DNA from: Pseudomonas maumuensis
GTDB lineage: Bacteria; Pseudomonadota; Gammaproteobacteria; Pseudomonadales; Pseudomonadaceae
DNA length: 64,000 nucleotides
Direction of reading: 5' to 3'
Assembly (NCBI RefSeq): GCF_019139675.1
Contig: NZ_CP077077.1
Span: 3,038,001-3,102,000 of the forward strand
This document shows, in pieces, positions 54,976-63,171 of the stretch. Made by a program: the position numbers and the translations under genes. Under the pieces are notes generated by a model. That model saw nothing but the letters and a program-made list of their open reading frames with translations. It was not told where the DNA came from and searched no databases. The first letter of the stretch is position 1. Each line of letters begins with the position of its first letter.

Positions 54976-56004
54976 ATGAACGCCATGAGATATCCCTCGA
55001 TTGCCCTGTGCGTGCTGGCCCTGGCCGGCTGCGCCAGCCAGGAAAACCGCGAGATGCCGGTGCAGATCCTCACCGCGCCTCCCGCCGAAAGCCAGGCCAC
55101 CGAAGTCGCCCGCCGCGAGCAGGTACTGCGCCCGCAGGACGTGCTGGAAGTGATCTTCCACGTCAGCAACCGCTCGGCCGGGGCCTACCGCATCCAGTCC
55201 GGCGACACCCTGGACCTGAACTTCATGGCCGCCAGCGGCCTGAACGGCAACCAGCTGGTGCAGCCCGACGGCACCATCACCCTGCCCAGCACCAATGCCG
55301 CCGTGCGCGTCGAAGGCATGACCCCTGGCGAAGCCGAAAGCGCCATCCGCCAGGCCTACCAGGACAAGCGGGTATTCAAGCCCAACCGTGACCAGGTCAC
55401 CGTGCGCGTGATGAGCCCGATGACCGACGAGGTCAACCTGAAGAACGCCCTCAGCCACCCCGGCACCGGCATGAGCCGCGACATCACCGTGGGTAACGAC
55501 GGCCGCGCCACCTTCCCGGAAATCGGCTCGGTGCCGCTGCAGGGCATGACCGTCAACCAGCTGCGCGACTACCTCAACGAACGCTACGCCACGTTGCCCG
55601 GGCGCATGAGCGTAGACGTACTGCTCAAGTCCACCGCCGCCAACGAGATCTACGTGCTCGGCGAAGTCGGCCAGCCCGGCGCCTTCCAGATCCGCCGCCC
55701 CGTCTCCGTGCTCGAGGCGCTGACCCTGGCCCGCGGCCCTACCCTCAAGGCCAAGCTCGGTTCGGTGGTGATCATGCGCCGCGAAGGCAACACCGTGCAT
55801 GCGGTCAACTACGACGTCGACCAGGCGCTCTCCGGCGGTAGCCAGAAACTCGCCTACCTGCAGCCCGAAGACATGCTCTACGTGCCCAAGACCAAGCTTG
55901 CCAGCGCAGCCGAGCTGTCCCGGCAACTGGCCGACGTGGTGCTGTTCCAGGGCTTCGGCTTCAGCTTCAGCTACCGCGTCGACAATAAAGAAAGCGACGA
56001 CTGA
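54976..56004 (+). CDS. Polysaccharide export outer-membrane lipoprotein (Wza/GumB-like)
   Basis: 342 residues. Signal peptide with lipobox CVLALAGCAS (Cys at about residue 18). The polysaccharide-export domain starts at about 60 (YRIQSGDTLDLNFMAASGLN), followed by SLBB-like segments around 85-130, 160-205 (ITVGNDGRATFPEIGSVPLQ) and 215-250 (NEIYVLGEVGQPGAFQIRRP). A C-terminal helix would form the outer-membrane ring. Two possible starts, 54976 and 54985, do not change the signal peptide materially. It pairs with the Wzz-like inner-membrane protein encoded next. Confidence 0.92.
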   Translation: MNAMRYPSIALCVLALAGCASQENREMPVQILTAPPAESQATEVARREQVLRPQDVLEVIFHVSNRSAGAYRIQSGDTLDLNFMAASGLNGNQLVQPDGTITLPSTNAAVRVEGMTPGEAESAIRQAYQDKRVFKPNRDQVTVRVMSPMTDEVNLKNALSHPGTGMSRDITVGNDGRATFPEIGSVPLQGMTVNQLRDYLNERYATLPGRMSVDVLLKSTAANEIYVLGEVGQPGAFQIRRPVSVLEALTLARGPTLKAKLGSVVIMRREGNTVHAVNYDVDQALSGGSQKLAYLQPEDMLYVPKTKLASAAELSRQLADVVLFQGFGFSFSYRVDNKESDD

Positions 56005-56018
56005 CCGGGGGACGGACC

Positions 56019-57593
56019 ATGACCACGCAACCGAAAGAAAACTACGTACATGAGTTCTTCCGCATCTTCTTCGCCAACCGCCAGTTGGTGAAACGGGTGT
56101 TCCTGGTGTTCGCGGTGATCGCCGTGCTGTTGCCGCTGGTGCTCAAGCAGAGCTACGACATCACCGCCGAAGTCATCGTGCAGTCCAAGAAGCTTTCGCA
56201 GAGCGACACCACCTCGGCGCTCAGCCAGCAGGCCGACCAGTTCATCCCGCCGTCGCTGGCCGACATGGAGACCGAGAGCAACATCCTGCGCTCGCCGACC
56301 CTGATCCGCCAGACCATCGGCGAGCTGCGCAAGGAAGGCCACTATCCGGACGAGCCCGGCCTGCTGCGGCGCACCGTGATCGACCCGCTGCGCCACGCGG
56401 TGATCGAGCCCCTGCACCGACTGTTCGGCAACAGCGTGGCGGACGATCGCGACACCCAGCTCGATACCCTCACCGACCAGGCGGTCAAGGACCTCAAGGT
56501 CGAGACCCTGCCCGGCTCCAACGTGATCTCCATCACCTACAGCGCCGACGATGCCAAGCTGGGCACGCTGTTCGTCAGCCGCCTGCTGGAGAACTTCCTG
56601 GCCAACCGCCAGGACCTGCAATCCAACGAACTGCCCGAGGCCTTCTACGAGCAGAAGAAGCTGCATTACCAGGCCCGCCTGGGCGACCTGGAAAGCCAGC
56701 GCCTGGGCCTGCTGACCGCCATCGGCTCGTCGGATCCCAAGGAGGAGATCACCTTCCGCCTCAACGCCATCAACACCGAAGAGCAGGCGCTCAACCTGCA
56801 ACGTGACCGCCAGCTGCAGAACCAGAAGTGGCTGGACTACCTGCAGAGCAGCCTGGCCGCGGCCAACAAGGCGAAGATGGCCGACTACGCCTTCCCCTAC
56901 ACCTTCACCACCACGGTCGACAACGTCGCCTTCGAGGACCGCGAGATCAAGCAGCTCGGCGAGCAGCTGACCACCCAGCTGGCCCGTTACAACGGTGACG
57001 CCACGGTGTTCCAGCCAGGCTCCGACCAGATGGTGATGGCTCGCCAGCAGATCGCCCAGTTGCGCGCGCAGTTCCTCAAGATCGTCGAGAACCGCATCCG
57101 TGAACGCCAGCAGGACCTGGCCGTGACCCAGCAGGTGATCGAGCAGAAGACCCAGCGCATCGCCGACTACAGCAAGCGCATCCTTCAGTTGCGCGAGACC
57201 CAGAGCAAGACCCGCCAGCTGGACACCGAGATCGATGCCCTGCACAAGGCCTTCTCCACCTACGCCCAGCGCTACGAGGAAAGCCGTGGCCAGGGCCTGC
57301 TCGATGGCAGCCAGTCCAACGCGCGCATCCTCAGCGCACCCTACGAGCCCACCGCGGCGAGCTTCCCGAAACCCGGCCTGATCATTCCGTTCGGCCTGGT
57401 CACCGGCCTGCTGCTGGCGATTGCCGTGGTCTACGTCAGGGAGTTCTTCGACCACCGCTTCAAGCATCCGGCGCAGATCAGCCACGAACTGGGCCTGCCC
57501 GTACTGCTGGTGATCAACGACCAGTCCCCTGCGCTGCCCAACCCGCACAAGAGCTGGTCGCTGCCACGCCTGTGGCACTGGGTGCGCAATTGA
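56019..57593 (+). CDS. Polysaccharide co-polymerase / chain-length protein (Wzz/GumC-like, no kinase domain)
   Basis: 524 residues. Transmembrane spans at about 27-46 (VFLVFAVIAVLLPLVL) and 466-485 (GLIIPFGLVTGLLLAIAVVY), with a long periplasmic coiled-coil domain between (QLRAQFLKIVENRIRERQQD, IADYSKRILQLRETQSKTRQ). The PxxP motif before the second span, PTAASFPKPGLIIPFG, is standard. Only about 40 cytoplasmic residues follow, so the tyrosine-kinase domain of Wzc is absent; the CpsD-like gene two genes upstream may supply a partner. The downstream glycosyltransferase start lies within the stop codon region. Confidence 0.9.
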   Translation: MTTQPKENYVHEFFRIFFANRQLVKRVFLVFAVIAVLLPLVLKQSYDITAEVIVQSKKLSQSDTTSALSQQADQFIPPSLADMETESNILRSPTLIRQTIGELRKEGHYPDEPGLLRRTVIDPLRHAVIEPLHRLFGNSVADDRDTQLDTLTDQAVKDLKVETLPGSNVISITYSADDAKLGTLFVSRLLENFLANRQDLQSNELPEAFYEQKKLHYQARLGDLESQRLGLLTAIGSSDPKEEITFRLNAINTEEQALNLQRDRQLQNQKWLDYLQSSLAAANKAKMADYAFPYTFTTTVDNVAFEDREIKQLGEQLTTQLARYNGDATVFQPGSDQMVMARQQIAQLRAQFLKIVENRIRERQQDLAVTQQVIEQKTQRIADYSKRILQLRETQSKTRQLDTEIDALHKAFSTYAQRYEESRGQGLLDGSQSNARILSAPYEPTAASFPKPGLIIPFGLVTGLLLAIAVVYVREFFDHRFKHPAQISHELGLPVLLVINDQSPALPNPHKSWSLPRLWHWVRN

Positions 57594-58696
57594 ACGCCGC
57601 GCTGCACGCCGGCCGGCCGATCCTGCACCTGCTGAGCAGCGGCGGGTTCTACGGCGCCGAGCGCATGCTCCTGGACCACTGCCAGGCGACCCCTGGGCGG
57701 CATCGGGTGCTGTTTCTCGATGCCCCGGCCGAACTGGTGGCGCGCTTTCGCGAGGCGGGTGTCGAGTGCGACACCTGCCGGGGCCTGGGGGCGGTGCTCA
57801 AGGTGCTCGGCGCGCAGCGCGGCCTACGCCCACTGGTCAACAGTCATAACTTCAAGGGCCAACTGTTCGGGTGGATCGGCGCCACGCTGTGGCGCCTGCC
57901 GATGGTCAGCACCCAGCATGGCTTTACCCCGCGCAGCCGCAAGCAACGCTTCTACACCTGGCTGAGCCTGCAGCTGTGCCGTACGCCGACGGTGGACACG
58001 GTGGTGTGCGTGGCCGAGAGCATCGCCCGCATCCACCGCGATGCCGGGGTGCCAGCGGCCAAGCTGCAGGTGATACCCAACGGGCTGCCCGAGATCTGTG
58101 AAGCGCAGGCAAAGGATGGCGTGGGAGCGCTACAGCCAGGCGGCGCCCCCTGGCTCGCCGCCTACGTCGGGCGGTTGTCCAGCGAAAAAGGCCCCGACCT
58201 GTTCCTCGATACGCTGATCCCGGTGTGTCAGCGCCAACCGCGGGTCCACGCCGTGATGCTTGGCGAAGGCCCTGAGCGCGAAGCCCTGCAACAACGCATA
58301 GATGCCGCCGGCCTCAGCGAGCGCATCACCCTGCCGGGCTTCCAGCGCGACATGCGTGGCTGGATGAAACGCCTGGATGCCCTGGTCATCAGCTCGCGCA
58401 CCGAAGGCACGCCGATGATCCTGCTCGAGGCCATGCAGGATGGTGTGCCGGTGGTGGCCTTCGGTGTCGGCGGCATCCCCGACGTGATCGAGCACGGCCA
58501 CAACGGCCTGCTCGCCCGTCCCTTGGCCACGGCTGAGCTGGGCGAGCATCTCGAAGCGCTGTTGCAAGACCCTGAGCAAGCCGACGAACTGGTTGCCCGG
58601 GCGCGCCAGACCCAACGTCAACGCTACCACCTGCCGACCCTGGCACAACGCTGGGCCCAGGTGTACCGGGGCACGGCCGAGGAGGTTGTCGCATGA
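57590..58696 (+). CDS. Glycosyltransferase family 4
   Basis: 368 residues if started at TTG 57590, which overlaps the previous stop (TTGA) and has GGGTG 5 bases upstream; GTG 57572 would add 6 residues. GT-B fold: N-terminal LHLLSSGGFYGAERMLLDHC, central NGLPEICEA, then AYVGRLSSEKGPDLFLDTLI, LGEGPEREALQQRIDAAGL, and EGTPMILLEAMQDGVPVVAF with the E-x7-E motif binding the nucleotide sugar. No signal peptide. It acts on the cytoplasmic face in assembly of the repeat unit. Donor and acceptor are unknown. Confidence 0.88.
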   Translation: MNAALHAGRPILHLLSSGGFYGAERMLLDHCQATPGRHRVLFLDAPAELVARFREAGVECDTCRGLGAVLKVLGAQRGLRPLVNSHNFKGQLFGWIGATLWRLPMVSTQHGFTPRSRKQRFYTWLSLQLCRTPTVDTVVCVAESIARIHRDAGVPAAKLQVIPNGLPEICEAQAKDGVGALQPGGAPWLAAYVGRLSSEKGPDLFLDTLIPVCQRQPRVHAVMLGEGPEREALQQRIDAAGLSERITLPGFQRDMRGWMKRLDALVISSRTEGTPMILLEAMQDGVPVVAFGVGGIPDVIEHGHNGLLARPLATAELGEHLEALLQDPEQADELVARARQTQRQRYHLPTLAQRWAQVYRGTAEEVVA

Positions 58697-60063
58697 TCAT
58701 TCCCCTGTCGCTGGTGGCCCTGGTGGCCTTGCTGAGCCTGGGTCTGCTGGCCAGCCCCTACCCGTTCCTGGCGCCCGGCGGGGTGATCGGCCTGGCCGGC
58801 GTGCTGGTGCTGTACCGCAAGCCGGCCTGGGGCCTGCTGGCAATCGCCACCCTGGTGCCGCTGGAGGGGCTGCTCAAGGACGGTCTAGTGTCCGGCGCCA
58901 AGCTGGTGGGCATCGGCCTGGTGCTGATCCTCAGCCTGCAACTGGCAGTGCGCCAAATCCCCGGCGAGCGCCTGCGCAGCAATCAATGGCGCCTGCTGCT
59001 GCCGTTCATGGCCCTGTACCTGCTGAGCCTGTGGGCCAGCGACGACCTGGCCCTGTCGGGCGGGCACCTGCGTGAGCTGCTGGTGGGCCTGGTGGTATTC
59101 GTCATTACCTTGCTGGTCGGTCGCGACCTCAACCTGCCGCTGCTGGCGCGGCTGGTCACCGTCAGCGTGTGCGTTACCTGCCTGTTCGCGATCTTCTCCA
59201 CCAAATACCAGGAGCAGGGCCGCGCCTCGGCCATGCTCGACCCCAACGCCTTCGCCCTGCTGATTACCATCGCCATGCCCCTGGGACTGTGGCTGGCGAT
59301 CAAGGCGCGGCAGATCCCGGTCAAGCTGTTCTGGGCCGGTTGCTGCCTGTTGCTGCTGGTGGGCATGACCAAGACCGAATCGCGCTCGGGGCTGGTGGTG
59401 CTGCTGATCAGCCTGGGCATCGTGCTCTATAACTACCGCGAACAGCTGACGCGCATCCGCCCGCGCCACCTGGGCTTCGCCATGCTCGGCCTGGCCATCG
59501 TCCTGCCCCTGGGCATCGCCTTGATGCCCGCCGGCTACGCCGAGCGCATCCAGTCGCTGATGCTGCTCAAGTCCGGGGTCAACGCGCACCAGGACGAGTC
59601 CCTGGGGCGGCGCGCCTCCTACCTGGTGGTGGGCAAGGAGATGATCAGCCACAGCCCGCTGCTCGGCACCGGGCCCGGCACTTTCCCGCTGCATTACGCC
59701 GATACTGGCTTCTCCAAAGCCTTCGCCCCGGTCAACAGCAAGACCACCGACCTCTACCGCCGCGCCCACAACACCTACCTGGAACTGTTCAGCGAAGTCG
59801 GCCTGCCGGCAGGGCTGCTGTTCGTCGGCATGATCGTGCTGGCCCTGCGCAATTTCTGGCGGGCGCGCGCCGCCTTCCGCGCGGCCGGCGACCCGGACCG
59901 CGCCGACCTGATGACCCACCTGACCATGAGCATGCTCGCCATCGGCCTGTTCCTGATGTTCCTCAGCGCCCCGAGCCACAAGTACCTGTGGCTGATGCTG
60001 GCGCTGTCCAGCGTGCTGCTCGGCCAGGCACGTGAGCAGCAGCCGGTGGAGGTGGCCCGATGA
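58693..60063 (+). CDS. O-antigen ligase/polymerase family membrane protein (Wzy-like)
   Basis: 456 residues, about 11-12 spans. The large periplasmic loop near residues 290-375 has the Wzy_C pattern: RRASYLVVGKEMISHSPLLG, TGPGTFPLHYADTGF and RRAHNTYLELFSEVGLPAGL. In an operon with a Wzx flippase, Wza and Wzz, the Wzy polymerase role is more likely than WaaL ligase, though the domain alone does not separate them. It overlaps both neighbours by 4 bases. Confidence 0.9.
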   Translation: MIIPLSLVALVALLSLGLLASPYPFLAPGGVIGLAGVLVLYRKPAWGLLAIATLVPLEGLLKDGLVSGAKLVGIGLVLILSLQLAVRQIPGERLRSNQWRLLLPFMALYLLSLWASDDLALSGGHLRELLVGLVVFVITLLVGRDLNLPLLARLVTVSVCVTCLFAIFSTKYQEQGRASAMLDPNAFALLITIAMPLGLWLAIKARQIPVKLFWAGCCLLLLVGMTKTESRSGLVVLLISLGIVLYNYREQLTRIRPRHLGFAMLGLAIVLPLGIALMPAGYAERIQSLMLLKSGVNAHQDESLGRRASYLVVGKEMISHSPLLGTGPGTFPLHYADTGFSKAFAPVNSKTTDLYRRAHNTYLELFSEVGLPAGLLFVGMIVLALRNFWRARAAFRAAGDPDRADLMTHLTMSMLAIGLFLMFLSAPSHKYLWLMLALSSVLLGQAREQQPVEVAR

Positions 60064-61025
60064 GCCGGGTGAGTATCGTCATCCCGATGTTCAACGAAGC
60101 CCGCCATATCGGCCGCACCCTCGACGCCGCCCGGCGCTCGGCAAGCGCGGCGGGTCTGGCCTGCGAGCTGATCGTGGTGGACAACGGCTCCAGCGACGAC
60201 GGCCCGGCGATCGCCCGCGCTCACGGCGCCCAGGTGCTGAACGTGCCGGGCGTGGCCATCGGCGCCCTGCGCAATGCCGGCGTACACGCCAGCCAAGGCG
60301 ACTGGCTGGCCTTCCTCGATGCCGACATCGAAGTCCCGGAACACTGGCTGGACCTGCTGCTGGACCTGCAGCGCCGTGGCGAAGGCGATGTCTTCGCCCT
60401 GGACTGCGACACCCCGCGCCACGCGCCGTGGTTCGCCCAGGCCTGGCAACGGCGCACCTTGCGCACCGGCCAGACAGTGCAGGACTGCACCTGGCTGCCC
60501 ACCCCCAACCTGTTGATGCGGCGCAGCTGGTTCGAGCAGGTCGGCGGCTTCGACGAGCGCCTGCGCACCGGCGAGGACAAGGACTTCACCTTGCGCCTGC
60601 ATGAAGCCGGTGCGCGCCTTCGCGTGCTGCGCGAACCGGCGGTGCTGCACTGGGGCTATGAAGCCAACTGGCGCGAATGGCTGGGCAAGGAGATGTGGCG
60701 CCAGGGCAGCCACCTGCAATTGCTGCGCAGCCATGGCGTGAGCCTGCGCCTGCTGCGGTTCCCGATGCTCTCGGTGGGCGCCTGGGTGCTGGACGCCATG
60801 GCCCTGTCGGCGCTGCTCGACGGTTTCCCGCATGTCGCCCTGTTCTTCCTGCTGGTCAGCGCCCTGCCCGCGCTGCTCCTGAGCCTGCGCCAGAGCCGCA
60901 GGCACCGCGACCCGCTGCTCACGCTGCAGCTCTGGGGCCTGCACTGGCTGCGCCTGCACCTGGCCGGCGCGGCCTTCATCCTCAGCCTGTTCAACCGCAC
61001 CGCAAGGAGGCCCGCCCGTGGCTGA
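60060..61025 (+). CDS. Glycosyltransferase family 2
   Basis: 321 residues. N-terminal GT-A domain: VSIVIPMFNEARHIGRTLDA, VDNGSSDDGPAIARAHGAQV and LAFLDADIEVPEHWLDLLLD with the DAD metal site near residue 88. RRSWFEQVGGFDERLRTGED is the acceptor-side ED motif near 165. Hydrophobic segments at about 245-290 suggest membrane association. Donor and linkage unknown. It overlaps the previous gene by 4 bases and the next by 8. Confidence 0.9.
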   Translation: MSRVSIVIPMFNEARHIGRTLDAARRSASAAGLACELIVVDNGSSDDGPAIARAHGAQVLNVPGVAIGALRNAGVHASQGDWLAFLDADIEVPEHWLDLLLDLQRRGEGDVFALDCDTPRHAPWFAQAWQRRTLRTGQTVQDCTWLPTPNLLMRRSWFEQVGGFDERLRTGEDKDFTLRLHEAGARLRVLREPAVLHWGYEANWREWLGKEMWRQGSHLQLLRSHGVSLRLLRFPMLSVGAWVLDAMALSALLDGFPHVALFFLLVSALPALLLSLRQSRRHRDPLLTLQLWGLHWLRLHLAGAAFILSLFNRTARRPARG

Positions 61026-62154
61026 GTTCATTTTCTGGCTATGCCTGCTGCTGCCGCTATATGCCTGGGTCGGCTATCCCCTGCTGCTGACCCTGGCCGC
61101 GCCGTTCTTTGCCCGTCGCACGCATTCACCATTGCCGCCCCAGCGGGTGAGCGTGGTGATTGCCGCGCACAACGAAGAGCGCCATATCGAAGCCAAGCTT
61201 GCCAGCGTGCTCGGCCAGGACTACGCAGCCGCCGAGCTGCAGGTGGTGGTGGCCAGCGACGGCTCCAGCGACCGCACCGTGGCCTTGGCCCGCAGCCTGG
61301 GCGACCCACGGGTGCAGGTGCTGGACCTGCCACGCCTGGGCAAGGCAGGTGCGTTGAACAGTGCCGTGCAAGTATGCACGGGCGACCTGCTGGTGTTCAC
61401 CGACGCCGACAACCAGTGGTCGACCGACACTCTCGGCCTGCTGCTGGCGCCCTTCGCCGATGCGCAGGTCGGCGGCACCGCCGGGCATATGATCATCCCC
61501 GACCCAGGCAAGGGCCTGAGCATCGGCGACAGCCTGTACCGCCACTACGAAGCCTGGGTGCGCAAGGTGGAGAACCGCACCGGCTGCATGGTCTCGGCCG
61601 ATGGCGCCCTGCTGGCCCTGCGCCGGCCGCTGTACCAGCCGATCCCGAAACAGGTCAACGACGACTTCTTCATCAGCACCTGCGCGCCGGCCGCAGGCCT
61701 GCGCATCGTCTATGTGCCCGAGGCGGTAGTGCTCGACCAGGGTGTGGACGAGGCCGACAAGCAGTTCCGCCGCCGCCAGCGCGTCACCGTCGGCGGCCTG
61801 CTGAGCCTGGCCGCCCGCCGCGAGCTACTCAACCCGGCGCGCCACGGCCTGTACGCCATCGCCCTGATCAGCCACAAGCTGATCCGCCGCCTGGCCCCGG
61901 TGCTGCTGCTGCCGCTGCTGCTGGCCAACCTGTGGCTGGCCGCCGAGCCCGGTTTCTACCGCCTGACCCTGGCCCTGCAACTGCTCGGCTACGCCGCCGC
62001 CATCGCCGGCCTGCTCGACGCCCGTCGGCGCTTGCCGCGCCCGTTCCGCCTGGCCGCCTTCGTGCTGGTCACCCTCGCCGGCATGAGCGTGGGCCTGTGG
62101 CAGTTCCTGCGCGGGCACAGCTACAGCCAATGGAACCCCGACCAGAATCGATGA
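61018..62154 (+). CDS. Membrane glycosyltransferase family 2 (processive-type architecture)
   Basis: 378 residues from GTG 61018 (AAGGAGG about 8 bases upstream). One span at about 4-26 (FIFWLCLLLPLYAWVGYPLL), the GT-A domain at 40-270 with VVIAAHNEERHIEAKLASVL, VASDGSSDRTVALARSLGD and LVFTDADNQWSTDTLGLLLA, then three or four spans after about 285. KQFRRRQRVTVGGLLSL resembles the (Q/R)xxRW block of BcsA/HAS-like enzymes, though the final W is not there. It could be a monofunctional transferase in the Wzy pathway. Donor unknown. Confidence 0.88.
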   Translation: MAEFIFWLCLLLPLYAWVGYPLLLTLAAPFFARRTHSPLPPQRVSVVIAAHNEERHIEAKLASVLGQDYAAAELQVVVASDGSSDRTVALARSLGDPRVQVLDLPRLGKAGALNSAVQVCTGDLLVFTDADNQWSTDTLGLLLAPFADAQVGGTAGHMIIPDPGKGLSIGDSLYRHYEAWVRKVENRTGCMVSADGALLALRRPLYQPIPKQVNDDFFISTCAPAAGLRIVYVPEAVVLDQGVDEADKQFRRRQRVTVGGLLSLAARRELLNPARHGLYAIALISHKLIRRLAPVLLLPLLLANLWLAAEPGFYRLTLALQLLGYAAAIAGLLDARRRLPRPFRLAAFVLVTLAGMSVGLWQFLRGHSYSQWNPDQNR

Positions 62155-62163
62155 GCGACGGAC

Positions 62164-63171
62164 ATGCCGATCAAGACCCATATCAAGCAGGCCAGCGGCT
62201 GGTTCTATTTCAATTCGCCACGCGGACGCGCCGAGCTGCGTGGCGCCGGGGTGATCCTCATGCTGCACCGGGTGCTGGCCGATGACGCCAGCGCCGCGCT
62301 GCCCCACCGCAACGAACTGTGCGTTGGCCCCCGGGCCTTCGAAGGCTTGCTGCGCTGGCTGCCCCGGCATTTCGATTGCGTCAGCCTCATGGACCTGCTG
62401 CAGAGCCACGAGGAGCCCCGCGGCGACAGCCGCCCCAAGGTCGCCCTGACCTTCGACGACGGCTGGCGCGACAACGCCGTCAACGCCTTCCCCCTGCTGC
62501 AGCGCCACCAGGTGCCGGCGAGCATCTTCCTGTCCACCGACTACATCGGCAGCCGCCAGCGCTTCTGGTGGGAAAGCGTCGGCGAGACCTTGTGGGGCAG
62601 CCATGGCGAAGAGGCCCGGCGGCAACTGATCGAACGCCTGCGCAAACTAGGTCGGCCATTGCCGGCGGCCTACTTCATGCACGACCACAGCAAGGCCCGC
62701 AGCCTGGTGCTGGCGCGCTACCTGCAGACCCTCAAGAGCCTCAGCCCCCAGGCCCTGCACGTACTGACCGATGCCTGCCCGACGGAATCGCTGCCCCAGG
62801 CCATGGACTGGCAGCAGGTGCGCGCCCTGGAGGACTCCGGCCTGGTGCGCTTCGGCCCGCATGGCGCCAGCCATGCCCTGCTGCCCTACCTGGACGACCA
62901 TCGCCTCAAAGAAGAACTGACCCGCAGCCATGCGGCACTCAACGAAGGCTGCCGCGCTCCGCTGCCGGTGTACTGCTACCCCAACGGCGACCACGACGAA
63001 CGCGTGCGCACCCAGGTCGCCGCGCATCGTTATCCCTACGCCCTGAGCACCCGCCCGGGCATCTGCAAGGGCCACGACGACCCGCTGGCCCTGCCGCGCA
63101 TCGGCGTCAGCCAGCGCAATGCCAGCCGGCCCTCGCTGCTGGCCTGGCGCATCAGTCGCGGAGACCGCTGA
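62164..63171 (+). CDS. Polysaccharide deacetylase (NodB homology domain)
   Basis: 335 residues. NodB motif 1 is VALTFDDGWRDN at about 92-103 (catalytic and metal Asp), motif 2 is FGPHGASHALLPY near 235 (HxxxH metal ligands), and YCYPNGDHDERVRTQVAAHR near 275 the later motif. ILMLHRVLADD at the front is common in this subgroup. It has no signal peptide or anchor, so it probably acts on lipid-linked or nucleotide-linked precursors in the cytoplasm, which would imply an N-acetylated sugar in the repeat unit. It overlaps the flippase start by one base. Confidence 0.88.
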   Translation: MPIKTHIKQASGWFYFNSPRGRAELRGAGVILMLHRVLADDASAALPHRNELCVGPRAFEGLLRWLPRHFDCVSLMDLLQSHEEPRGDSRPKVALTFDDGWRDNAVNAFPLLQRHQVPASIFLSTDYIGSRQRFWWESVGETLWGSHGEEARRQLIERLRKLGRPLPAAYFMHDHSKARSLVLARYLQTLKSLSPQALHVLTDACPTESLPQAMDWQQVRALEDSGLVRFGPHGASHALLPYLDDHRLKEELTRSHAALNEGCRAPLPVYCYPNGDHDERVRTQVAAHRYPYALSTRPGICKGHDDPLALPRIGVSQRNASRPSLLAWRISRGDR